From assembly GCF_013002705.1 (NCBI RefSeq), contig NZ_JABEND010000002.1:372001-436000 (forward strand): a stretch of 64,000 nucleotides of DNA. The letters run 5' to 3'. The position numbers and the translations under genes were made by a program. Within the stretch, counting starts at the first letter, position 1. Every line of letters starts with the position of its first letter. The notes beneath the pieces are model-generated. The model searched no databases. It had not been told where the DNA came from and saw only the letters and a program-made list of their open reading frames with translations. The stretch comes from Nakamurella aerolata. Its GTDB lineage: Bacteria > Actinomycetota > Actinomycetes > Mycobacteriales > Nakamurellaceae. This document shows positions 23,168 to 30,485 of the stretch, in pieces.

Positions 23168-24655
23168 ATGGGTAGGCATGCGCGCTCCGAGAATGCGCTG
23201 GACGCGGTCGGTGCGGTGCACCGGCGACTGGAAGAATGGGCAGCCATCGCCCCGGGTGGCGGTCCGGAATACCTGACCACTGAGCACAACGCCGCCAACC
23301 TGCTTGTCGCGCAATGGATGGCAGAGGCCGGGCTGGTGGTCGCCGAAGATGGTCTAGGCAACGTCATCGGGCGCCATCCCAGCGCCGGTGGCACGCCGCA
23401 ACTGCTGCTCGGCGCCCACCTCGGGCAGGTCGGCGACCCGCACCAGGACGCGGTGCTCGGGCTCGCCGTGGCGATCGAGGCGATTGGCCGGCTTGGCGCT
23501 GCGTTGCCGAACCCGGCGGCCGTCGGGGTGATCGCCCTTGCCGACCCGGGCGGGGCCCGCTTCGGCCGGCCCGACCTGTCCGCGCACGCCGCGTCCGGCA
23601 CGTTCGAACGCGAGTGGCTGGACCTGCAGGACTTGGACGGCATCACGGTGCGGGAGGCGGCAACGGCGTTCGCGCTCGACCCCGACCAGTTCACGGTGGA
23701 GCGGCCGGCGCCGGCCGCGTTCCTCTTCGTCGACATCGACGCCCAGCTCAGGCACGCCGTCTCCGGCCACACCCTTGGGGTCGGGCTGCTGATGGCGTCC
23801 CGCAGCACCGTCGAGGTGGAGGTTGTCGGGATCGCCTCGACGGTGGGAACGCCGGCCGGGTACCGCAGGGACGCGGTGGCTGCGGTGGCCGAGCTGATCG
23901 CGGTCGCCGAGCAACTGGGGGCCACCGGATCCGGCCGGATCGCCGTCAGCGATGTGGAGTCGTGCCCACCGGCCGGGCTGGTGCCGGGCCGGGCGCGCTT
24001 CCTGATCGACGTCTGCGAGCGCACCGACGCCGCTCAGCGGGCGAGCTGGCAGCAGCTGCTGCAACGCTGGCACCAGGTGACGCACCGGCGCGGGGTGCGG
24101 CTCTCGACCAGGGTGCAGGCGCAGACGCCGATGGCCGACTGCGCCGACTGGCTGACGGCCGCCGTCGTCGACGCGATCTCCTCGGCCGGGCAGGAGCCGA
24201 TCCGGCTGGCCGGTTACGACCAGGGGGCGGTCTCCGCGTTCGCGCGCCGCGCTGATGTCGGCTGGCTCGCCCTTGCCGGGCTGGACCAGCCCGACGGGAC
24301 CACCGACGGCATGCTCGGGGGCACCCCGGCAGCGGCAGCGCCGACCCGTGGGCCGATCGGCTCCGACCGGATCAGCAGCGCGGTGACGGTACTCGCCGGC
24401 GCCATGCTGCGGATCACCGCGCAGCTCAGGTCGGCCGCCCCGGTCGATCATGGGCTGATCCCGACGCAGCGATCGGGCGCGGCGCCGGGCAGCGGTACCG
24501 GCTACCGCGGCGACGGCACCGCGGGTCGGCGCGGCGCCAGCTACGAGACGGCGTCCGGGACCGTTGGCGGAAACGTGGCCGGGAACTTCGGCGGGAACTT
24601 CGCCGGGAACTTGGCTGGGAACGCAGGGAACAAGGTGGCGCCCCACGTCGGTTGA
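23168..24655 (+). CDS. Allantoate amidohydrolase/carbamoylase-like M20 protein lacking metal ligands (probable pseudoenzyme)
   Basis: The 495-residue product aligns by eye with the allantoate amidohydrolase / N-carbamoyl-amino-acid hydrolase family along its first 420 residues. WMAEAGLVVAEDGLGNVIGR corresponds to the family N-terminus, LLLGAHLGQVG to the metal motif GSHLDT, ADPGGARFG (125-133) to the acidic ADEEGxRFG, DIDAQ (189-193) to HIEQG, and GYDQGAVSAFARR to the GAGHDA region. Only His84 and Asp94 remain of the usual metal and catalytic residues; both catalytic-region glutamates and the later histidines are replaced. The C-terminus ends in four-residue repeats of the GNxA/GNxG type. The reading frame is intact, so it is probably a maintained non-hydrolytic protein. 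It stands alone, 301 bp after the polyprenyl synthase gene. Confidence 0.75.
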   Translation: MGRHARSENALDAVGAVHRRLEEWAAIAPGGGPEYLTTEHNAANLLVAQWMAEAGLVVAEDGLGNVIGRHPSAGGTPQLLLGAHLGQVGDPHQDAVLGLAVAIEAIGRLGAALPNPAAVGVIALADPGGARFGRPDLSAHAASGTFEREWLDLQDLDGITVREAATAFALDPDQFTVERPAPAAFLFVDIDAQLRHAVSGHTLGVGLLMASRSTVEVEVVGIASTVGTPAGYRRDAVAAVAELIAVAEQLGATGSGRIAVSDVESCPPAGLVPGRARFLIDVCERTDAAQRASWQQLLQRWHQVTHRRGVRLSTRVQAQTPMADCADWLTAAVVDAISSAGQEPIRLAGYDQGAVSAFARRADVGWLALAGLDQPDGTTDGMLGGTPAAAAPTRGPIGSDRISSAVTVLAGAMLRITAQLRSAAPVDHGLIPTQRSGAAPGSGTGYRGDGTAGRRGASYETASGTVGGNVAGNFGGNFAGNLAGNAGNKVAPHVG

Positions 24656-24805
24656 CCTGGCAAGGGTGTGTTGAATAGCTGGGGTGGACGATCCGTTGCC
24701 GCACCGGCGGTGCCGGAGCAGGTTCACCGCGCCACCGCACGGCGGTGTCGACCAGCGCCACCCAGCACCGGCCGAACGGCCGGCGAACTTTCCGGAGGCC
24801 GATAG

Positions 24806-25801
24806 ATGACCGCGCCACGATCGACGTCAAGCTCGCCCGCAAGCTCGGCGGCGGGATCACCGGAGCCAGACCCGGTGGATTCGCAACCCAACGCGACCCC
24901 GACCGACAGCGATCCGAAGATCGCCGAGTATGCCCATCCGCGGCGGCTGGTCGGCACCGAATGGCTGGCCAAGCACCTGGACGATCCGACCGTCAAGGTG
25001 GTCGAGTCCGACGAGGACGTTCTGCTCTACGACACCGGGCACATCCCCGGCGCCGTCAAGGTCGACTGGCACACCGAGCTGAACGATCCGGTGACGAGGG
25101 ACTACCTGGACTCGGCGGCCTTCGCGAAGTTGATGTCCGACAAGGGGATCGGCCGCGACGACACCATCGTGGTCTACGGCGACAAATCCAATTGGTGGGC
25201 GGCCTACGCACTCTGGGTTTTCAGCCTGTTCGGCCATGCCGATGTGCGGCTGCTGGACGGCGGCAGGGCCAAGTGGCAGGCCGAGGGCAGGGAGCTCACC
25301 ACCGAGCAGCCGGAGGTCGAGCCCACCGAGTACCCGGTGGTGCAGCGGGACGACTCGGCGATTCGCGCGTTCCGCTCCGACGTCGAGGCGCATCTGGTCA
25401 AAAAGGCACCATTGATCGATGTGCGCAGCCCGCAGGAGTACACCGGCGAGCGCACCCACATGCCCGACTACCCCGAGGAGGGGGCGCTGCGCGGTGGCCA
25501 TATCCCTGGCGCGCAGTCGGTGCCGTGGGCCAAGGCCGCCAACGACGACGGCACCTTCAAGTCCCGCTCGGAGCTGGCCGCGCTCTACTCCGACGAGAAG
25601 GGCCTGGCGCCCGGCGACGATGTCATCGCCTATTGCCGGATCGGTGAGCGCTCCAGCCACACCTGGTTCGTGTTGTCGCACCTGCTGGGGTTCGAGCGGG
25701 TGCGCAACTACGACGGGTCGTGGACCGAGTGGGGGAACGCGGTGCGGGTGCCGATCGTCACCGGCGACGAACCGGGTGATCCGGCGGCGGCCCGCCGGTG
25801 A
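24806..25801 (+). CDS. Thiosulfate/3-mercaptopyruvate sulfurtransferase (two rhodanese domains)
   Basis: This enzyme transfers sulfane sulfur through a persulfide cysteine. The 331-residue product has an inactive N-terminal rhodanese domain ([11 protein letters not shown] to the LLDGG stretch) and a C-terminal domain with the active loop [12 protein letters not shown]. The first 35 residues are Ser/Pro/Asp-rich. GGAGG lies before ATG 24806. It overlaps sufE by 4 bp, a common actinobacterial pairing that suggests delivery of sulfur for cofactor or Fe-S chemistry. Confidence 0.93.
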   Translation: MTAPRSTSSSPASSAAGSPEPDPVDSQPNATPTDSDPKIAEYAHPRRLVGTEWLAKHLDDPTVKVVESDEDVLLYDTGHIPGAVKVDWHTELNDPVTRDYLDSAAFAKLMSDKGIGRDDTIVVYGDKSNWWAAYALWVFSLFGHADVRLLDGGRAKWQAEGRELTTEQPEVEPTEYPVVQRDDSAIRAFRSDVEAHLVKKAPLIDVRSPQEYTGERTHMPDYPEEGALRGGHIPGAQSVPWAKAANDDGTFKSRSELAALYSDEKGLAPGDDVIAYCRIGERSSHTWFVLSHLLGFERVRNYDGSWTEWGNAVRVPIVTGDEPGDPAAARR

Positions 25802-26247
25802 GCGTTCCCGCCGGCCTGCAGGAGATCGCGGACGATTTCGCGGCGCTGGGCAACAACGACAGGCTGCAGCTGCTGCTCGATTTCAGCCGGGAGCTGCCGG
25901 CGCTGCCGCAGCGCTACGCCGACCACCCTCAGCTGCTTGAGCCGGTTCCGGAATGCCAGTCGCCGATCTTCCTGCTCACCGAGGTCGCCGGCACCGGGCC
26001 GGAAGCCGTTGTGCGCCTGTACTTCTCGGCGCCGGAAGAAGCCCCGACCACCAGAGGATTCGCAGGCATTCTGCACGAGGGGCTGGACGGGCTGAGCGCC
26101 GAGGAGGTACTTGCGGTGCCGCCGGACTTCCCGCTGCGGTTGTCGCTGGAATCGGCGGTCAGCCCGCTGCGGCTGCGCGGCATGTCGGGCATGCTGGCCC
26201 GCATCCAGCGGCAGGTGCGGGAAAAGTCAACTGCCACAACTGCTTAG
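25798..26247 (+). CDS. sufE: SufE-family sulfur acceptor protein
   Basis: SufE accepts a persulfide from a donor and stimulates desulfurases. The 149-residue protein has the family pattern, with the acceptor Cys53 in [12 protein letters not shown] and the C-terminal core [12 protein letters not shown]. It starts at a GTG inside the stop of the sulfurtransferase gene (GTGA), so the two are probably translated together. No cysteine desulfurase is nearby, so the rhodanese may be its sulfur donor. Confidence 0.92.
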   Translation: MSVPAGLQEIADDFAALGNNDRLQLLLDFSRELPALPQRYADHPQLLEPVPECQSPIFLLTEVAGTGPEAVVRLYFSAPEEAPTTRGFAGILHEGLDGLSAEEVLAVPPDFPLRLSLESAVSPLRLRGMSGMLARIQRQVREKSTATTA

Positions 26248-26309
26248 CCGCCTTCCCCTGAACCGACAACCGCGGCGCTGATGCTGAGGCGCTGCTGCCC
26301 AGACAGCTC

Positions 26310-27104
26310 TCAGGATGCGAACCGGGCAGACAGGCCGCAGTCGACCGCGAGGGTGGTGCCGGTGATGGCAGTGGCTGCCGGGCCGGCCAGGAAGCAGATC
26401 GCCGCCGCCACCTCGGCGGGTTCGACCATGCGGCGCAGCGCGTGCTGGGCGCTGAGCGACTCGGCGCTGGGGCCACCGGCGGCGGCCTGCTCGGCCAGCC
26501 ACTTCTCCACCAGCCTGGTGTTGGTGTAGCCGGGGGCCACCGCATTGACCCTGATGCCGAACTTGCCGACGTCGAGGGCGAGCGAGCGGGTGAGGCCCTC
26601 CAACCCGGATTTCGCTGCGGCGTAAGGGAAATAACCTTCGTAGGTGAGCTTGGCGTGGATCGAGGTGACGTTGACGATCGCGCCGGAGCGAGCCTGCTGC
26701 ATGGCAGGCAGCACCTGCTGGCAACACAACCAGGCGCCGCGCAGATCGACGGCGAAGAAGTTGTCCCAGTCGTCGTCCGTCATCGCCACCGGGTCGAAGT
26801 TGGCGTTCACCCCGGCGTTGTTGACCAGCACGCTCACCTGGCCCAGCTCGCTGGCCACCGTCGCGAAAGCCGTTGCCACCGAAGCGCGATCGGTGATGTC
26901 GCAGGTGACGGCCAGCATGCCGGGAAGTGGCTCGGCGTCGAACTCGCGGTCCAGCCCGGCGACGCCGGCGCCGGCGGCGAGCAACGCGGCGGCCGTCGCC
27001 GCGCCGATTCCGCGGGCAGCGCCGGTCACCACCGCGACCTTGCCCTGCAGGCTCCCTACGGACGGATCAGCGGTCGGTGCGGCGGCGGTATCGTCCTGCG
27101 TCAC
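26310..27104 (-). CDS. Short-chain dehydrogenase/reductase
   Basis: Classical SDR of 264 residues. It has the cofactor motif TGAARGIG at about 28-35, Asp-containing DREF after the second strand (a hint of NAD(H) preference), the NNAG motif, the catalytic Ser in NVTSIHAK and the YAAAK tetrad motif, plus a C-terminal ITGTTLAVDCGL. The substrate cannot be read. It faces sufE tail to tail and is divergent from the cupin gene. Confidence 0.9.
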   Translation of the reverse strand: MTQDDTAAAPTADPSVGSLQGKVAVVTGAARGIGAATAAALLAAGAGVAGLDREFDAEPLPGMLAVTCDITDRASVATAFATVASELGQVSVLVNNAGVNANFDPVAMTDDDWDNFFAVDLRGAWLCCQQVLPAMQQARSGAIVNVTSIHAKLTYEGYFPYAAAKSGLEGLTRSLALDVGKFGIRVNAVAPGYTNTRLVEKWLAEQAAAGGPSAESLSAQHALRRMVEPAEVAAAICFLAGPAATAITGTTLAVDCGLSARFAS

Positions 27105-27175
27105 GGTGTGCTCCTGTCTGCGGTGAGAGTGCGCGGTGGGATGGCGGGCGCTGCTGTGGTGCGCTCATCCGGTCC

Positions 27176-27204
27176 GGTGCGGTGCGGTGCGGTGCGGTGC
27201 GGTG
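27176..27204. repeat. Pentanucleotide tandem repeat (GGTGC)n
   Basis: Five perfect GGTGC copies run from 27176 to 27200, followed by GGTG. The array lies in the 223-bp gap between the divergent SDR and cupin genes, about 124 bp before the cupin start. A pentanucleotide tract can change copy number by slippage, so it could vary spacing in this promoter region. Confidence 0.85.
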
Positions 27205-27327
27205 GGCGTCAGGCGCGCAGCATGGTCACGCTACTCACCGCGCCCGGTGTCGCGCCGAGCAGTGTCTGCGGGGGCCCGCTGGGGTGCCGCGGCGCCAGGA
27301 CTGCAGTATCGGCATAGCGTGGTGGGC

Positions 27328-27726
27328 ATGGAGCCAACAGCCGCATCGTCCGCCCAGCCGATCGACCTGCAGGAAAAATTCGCGCAGTTCTCCGACACCT
27401 GGTCGCCCAAGGTGATCGCCCGGCTCAACGACTACGAGATCAAGCTGGCGCGGCTGGACGGTGAGTTCGTCTGGCACAGCCACGCCGACACCGACGAGCT
27501 GTTCCTGGTGATCGCCGGCAACCTCACCATCCAGTTGGAACCGGCCGACGGTGGTGCCGTCGAGCTGCGCGCCGGCCAGCTGTACGTGGTGCCGCGCGGG
27601 GTGCGGCACTGCCCCAAGGCCGACGGTGAGGTGCTAGCCATGCTGATCGAGCCGGCCGGCGTGGTGAACACCGGCGACGCCGGCGGCGAGCTCACTGCGA
27701 GCTACGACGACTCGCTGGCAGGATGA
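27328..27726 (+). CDS. Small single-domain cupin protein
   Basis: A 132-residue cupin with the metal-site motifs WHSHADTDELFLVIAG and YVVPRGVRHCP, giving the usual His/His/Glu/His set. ATG 27328 is chosen because the conserved domain begins shortly after it; the longer upstream frame crosses the pentanucleotide repeat. Ligand unknown. Divergent from the SDR; its 3' end lies 13 bp from the convergent vapC. Confidence 0.85.
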   Translation: MEPTAASSAQPIDLQEKFAQFSDTWSPKVIARLNDYEIKLARLDGEFVWHSHADTDELFLVIAGNLTIQLEPADGGAVELRAGQLYVVPRGVRHCPKADGEVLAMLIEPAGVVNTGDAGGELTASYDDSLAG

Positions 27727-27739
27727 GCGCCGGCACGGC

Positions 27740-28171
27740 TCAGCCGATCACCATCAATTGCTCGCGTTCCGCGGATGGCACCGCGCTGGTCGGGATGCTG
27801 GAGTCTAAGGTCACCAGCCGGCCGCCGTGCCGAACTGCCAGGGACAACAGGTGGACGCCCGTCAGCTGTCGTGGTCCGAGGATACGTTGCGGTGCAACAA
27901 GTTCCGGATCGAGGATGCTGACATCGTCGGCCCAGAACTGATGATCATCCGATGCGCACGAGCTGGCCAGCAACTCGATAGCGGCGGCTGTGGTGATGTT
28001 CGCCGGGTATTGAGGTTGGCTGAGGATGCGGACGAACCCGTTCTGGGTGATGGGGCAGCTGGCCCAACCTGCATCGCGGTGCTGCGCGTACCAGCTCCTG
28101 GCCGTCTGGTGGTGAGTGTGGCTCGCATCGTGCATCGCGAGCAGCACATTGACATCGAGCAGCCCCCTCAC
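27740..28171 (-). CDS. vapC: VapC-family PIN-domain toxin with an altered active site
   Basis: The 143-residue PIN protein shows LLDVNVLLAMHD (Asp6), CPITQNGFVRILSQP, FWADDVSILDP and GGRLVTLD (Asp123). This is the VapC subfamily whose members cut RNA. The third acidic position, normally the Asp in a VTDAYLLALA-type segment, is Gly105 here (LTGVHLLSLAV), and position 43 is Gln. Activity is therefore likely reduced or lost. The GTG start overlaps the stop of the vapB remnant (GTGA), the usual vapBC coupling, and lies 16 nt downstream of the displaced arsC stop. The partner antitoxin gene is broken. Confidence 0.85.
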   Translation of the reverse strand: MRGLLDVNVLLAMHDASHTHHQTARSWYAQHRDAGWASCPITQNGFVRILSQPQYPANITTAAAIELLASSCASDDHQFWADDVSILDPELVAPQRILGPRQLTGVHLLSLAVRHGGRLVTLDSSIPTSAVPSAEREQLMVIG

Positions 28172-28356
28172 TCGCCGGATTCCTCGATCAATGTGTCGAC
28201 CAACGCGGGGGAGACCACCAGCTCGCGCGCGGGGATCGTGGCGAACCCGAGGTCGTCAACGACCGGTGGTTGCCGGGTTCCGGTGAGGCCTTCGCGCGCG
28301 AGCTGCGAGATGACGGCGCCGACCGAGCGGCGCTCGCGGCGCGCTCGATGCTTGAT
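28168..28356 (-). pseudogene. vapB: vapB antitoxin, 3' part (5' end missing)
   Basis: Reading leftward from 28356 in the frame that ends at TGA 28168-28170 gives IKHRARRERRSVGAVISQ and then LAREGLTG, ending in LVDTLIEESGE. This is the body and C-terminus of a VapB ribbon-helix-helix antitoxin directly before vapC. Upstream in this frame the sequence becomes the 3' end of arsC, and no start codon follows. The missing first 13 or so codons match a short frame at 33950-33988. The same DNA is also read in another frame as the tail of ArsC. Confidence 0.75.
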
Positions 28357-28751
28357 ATGCCCAGGGATGCGATGAGGTCTCGGACGCGGGCCTTGATCTG
28401 GTCGCGGATCGGTCGGACGGCGTCGATGTTCTGGCCGGCGGGGTCGGGCAGATCCCAGTCCTCATAGCGTTTTCCGGGGAAGACGGGGCAGGTGTCGCCG
28501 CAGCCCATGGTGATCACGACGTCGGAGGCCTGGACGGCGTCGGTGGTGAGGATCTTGGGGTGCTCGGTGGTGATGTCGATGCCGTCTTCGGCCATGACTG
28601 CGACGGCGATCGGGTTGATCTGGTCGGCGGGTTGGGAGCCGGCGGAGCGGACCTCGATCTGGTCGCCGGTCAGGTGGGTGAGGTAGCCGGCGGCCATCTG
28701 GGAGCGGCCGGCGTTGTGGACACAGACGAACAGCACACTGGGTTTGGACAC
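28188..28751 (-). CDS. arsC: Arsenate reductase with an out-of-frame C-terminal tail
   Basis: Low-molecular-weight-phosphatase-fold arsenate reductase converting arsenate to arsenite. Residues 1 to about 133 are a complete domain: the P-loop VCVHNAGRSQ with Cys10, and MGCGDTCPVFPG with Cys84 and Cys89. The native protein should end near RVRDLIASLG. Instead the frame continues for about 53 residues, Ser/Arg/Pro-rich, which are vapB sequence read in the wrong frame, to a stop at 28188. The GTG start at 28751 has AGGAG upstream. It is the last ars gene of the leftward operon and ends 16 nt before vapC. Confidence 0.9.
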   Translation of the reverse strand: MSKPSVLFVCVHNAGRSQMAAGYLTHLTGDQIEVRSAGSQPADQINPIAVAVMAEDGIDITTEHPKILTTDAVQASDVVITMGCGDTCPVFPGKRYEDWDLPDPAGQNIDAVRPIRDQIKARVRDLIASLGISSIERAASAARSAPSSRSSRAKASPEPGNHRSLTTSGSPRSPRASWWSPPRWSTH

Positions 28752-28777
28752 GATGGGTGACTCCTGGCAGGGGGCGG

Positions 28778-29404
28778 TCAGAGGGTGAGTTCGCGGAGCA
28801 GGGCGGTGACGCGGGCCTGGATGTCGTCGCGGATGTCCCGGACCACCGACAGTGGTTGGCCAGCGGGGTCGGCGACGTCCCAGTCCAGGTAACGCTTGCC
28901 GGGGTAGTACGGGCAACTGTCGCCGCAACCCATGGTGACGATGACGTCGGCGGCGTTCACCAGGTCGTTCGCCAACGGTTTGGGGTAGGCGTCGGTGAGG
29001 CCGATGCCACGTTCGGCGAGTGCCTGGATCGCTTCGGGGTTGATGTCGCCGGTGGGGTGGGATCCGGCGGAGCGGAAGTGGACTTTCCCGGGGGCGAGGT
29101 GGGCGGCGATCGCGGCGACCATCTGGGAGCGGCCGGCGTTGTGTACGCAGACGAACAGGATTTCCGGGACGGTCTTGGCGACGGTGCCGGCGGCCTGGGC
29201 GGCCGCGGTCAGCAGTTCGGTGGCGTACCGGCTGATCAGCACCGGCAGGTAGGTGCGGACTGTCGCGTGCGGTTCCATCGCGGTACGGGCGCGGTCGACG
29301 GCGGCCAGGATCTGGTCGCGGCTGAACACCCCGTCGAAGCGGTAGGTCAGCTCGGCGGCGATCGTGGTGGTGTCGACGGTGTCGTGGACGTCAGGTGGGT
29401 TCAT
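28778..29404 (-). CDS. arsC: Arsenate reductase-like protein with N-terminal helical domain
   Basis: The 208-residue product has an N-terminal helical domain of about 75 residues (TIAAELTYRFDGVFSRDQILAAV) fused to a phosphatase-fold arsenate reductase domain. That domain has the P-loop FVCVHNAGRSQM and the redox cysteines in MGCGDSCPYYPG. The N-terminal domain is the one found in many actinobacterial ArsC-type proteins. Its start overlaps the 3' end of acr3 by 14 bp and it is followed after 26 bp by the second arsC. Confidence 0.93.
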   Translation of the reverse strand: MNPPDVHDTVDTTTIAAELTYRFDGVFSRDQILAAVDRARTAMEPHATVRTYLPVLISRYATELLTAAAQAAGTVAKTVPEILFVCVHNAGRSQMVAAIAAHLAPGKVHFRSAGSHPTGDINPEAIQALAERGIGLTDAYPKPLANDLVNAADVIVTMGCGDSCPYYPGKRYLDWDVADPAGQPLSVVRDIRDDIQARVTALLRELTL

Positions 29405-30485
29405 GGCTGGACTCCCGGGAGAGTTGGAAGCGTTTGCGCAGGGCGAGGGACACGTAGACCAGCGCGACCAGGACCGGGACCTCGATCAGCGGGCCGACGA
29501 CGCCGGCCAGGGCCTGCCCGGAAGTGACGCCGAAGGTTGCGATGGCCACGGCAATGGCGAGTTCGAAGTTGTTGCCGGCGGCGGTGAACGCCAGCGTGGT
29601 GGTCCGCTCGTAGGACAGGCCGATCGTCCTGCCGAGCAGGTAGCCGCCACCCCACATCAGTGCGAAGTAGACCAGCAGCGGCAGCGCGATCCGGGCGACA
29701 TCCAGCGGATGCGCTGTGATCTGCCGGCCCTGCAACGCGAACAGGATGACGATGGTGAACAGCAGCCCGTACAGCGCCCACGGCCCGACCTTTGACAGGA
29801 AGCGGTGTTCGTACCAGTCGCGGCCCTTGGCCTTCTCCCCGAGCCGGCGGGACAGATAGCCGGCAACGAGCGGGATGCCGAGGAAGATCAGCACGGAGCC
29901 GGCGATCTTCCACGCCGAAACGTCCAGCTGGGTCTGCGCCAGGCCGAGCCAGCCGGGCAGCACCGACAGGTAGAACCAGCCGAGGGCGGCGAAGGCGACC
30001 ACTTGGAACACCGAGTTGATCGCGACCAGGACGGCGGCGGCCTCCCGGTCACCGCAGGCCAGGTCGTTCCAGATGATCACCATCGCGATGCAGCGGGCCA
30101 GGCCGACGATGATCAGCCCGGTGCGGTATTCGGGCAGATCCGGCAGCAGCAGCCAGGCCAGGGCGAACATCAACGCCGGCCCGACGATCCAGTTCAGTAC
30201 CAGCGAGGAGACCAGCATCCGCTTGTCGCGGGTGACGGTGCCGAGCCGGTCGTAGCGGACCTTGGCCAGCACCGGGTACATCATCACCAACAGACCGAGC
30301 GCGATCGGCAGGGATACCCCGTCGATCTCGACGGCACTCAGACCCTGGTCCAGGCCGGGGACCAGGCGGCCGAGCAGGATCCCGCCGAGCATCGCCGCGA
30401 TGATCCAGACCGGCAGGAACCGGTCCAGCGTGGACAGTTTCGCGATGACCGGATCGTGCCGATCCGCCGCGGTGCTGGTGGTCAC
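29391..30485 (-). CDS. acr3: Acr3-family arsenite efflux permease
   Basis: Ten-helix membrane carrier exporting arsenite; 364 residues. The family's conserved cysteine is in GLARCIAMVIIWNDLA, followed by later motifs including FTAAGNNFELAIAVAIATFG. The start is GTG 30485, in a GTGA overlap with the flavoprotein gene, which keeps the protein at family length. With the two arsC products it forms a reduce-and-export pathway. Confidence 0.95.
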   Translation of the reverse strand: MTTSTAADRHDPVIAKLSTLDRFLPVWIIAAMLGGILLGRLVPGLDQGLSAVEIDGVSLPIALGLLVMMYPVLAKVRYDRLGTVTRDKRMLVSSLVLNWIVGPALMFALAWLLLPDLPEYRTGLIIVGLARCIAMVIIWNDLACGDREAAAVLVAINSVFQVVAFAALGWFYLSVLPGWLGLAQTQLDVSAWKIAGSVLIFLGIPLVAGYLSRRLGEKAKGRDWYEHRFLSKVGPWALYGLLFTIVILFALQGRQITAHPLDVARIALPLLVYFALMWGGGYLLGRTIGLSYERTTTLAFTAAGNNFELAIAVAIATFGVTSGQALAGVVGPLIEVPVLVALVYVSLALRKRFQLSRESSHEPT

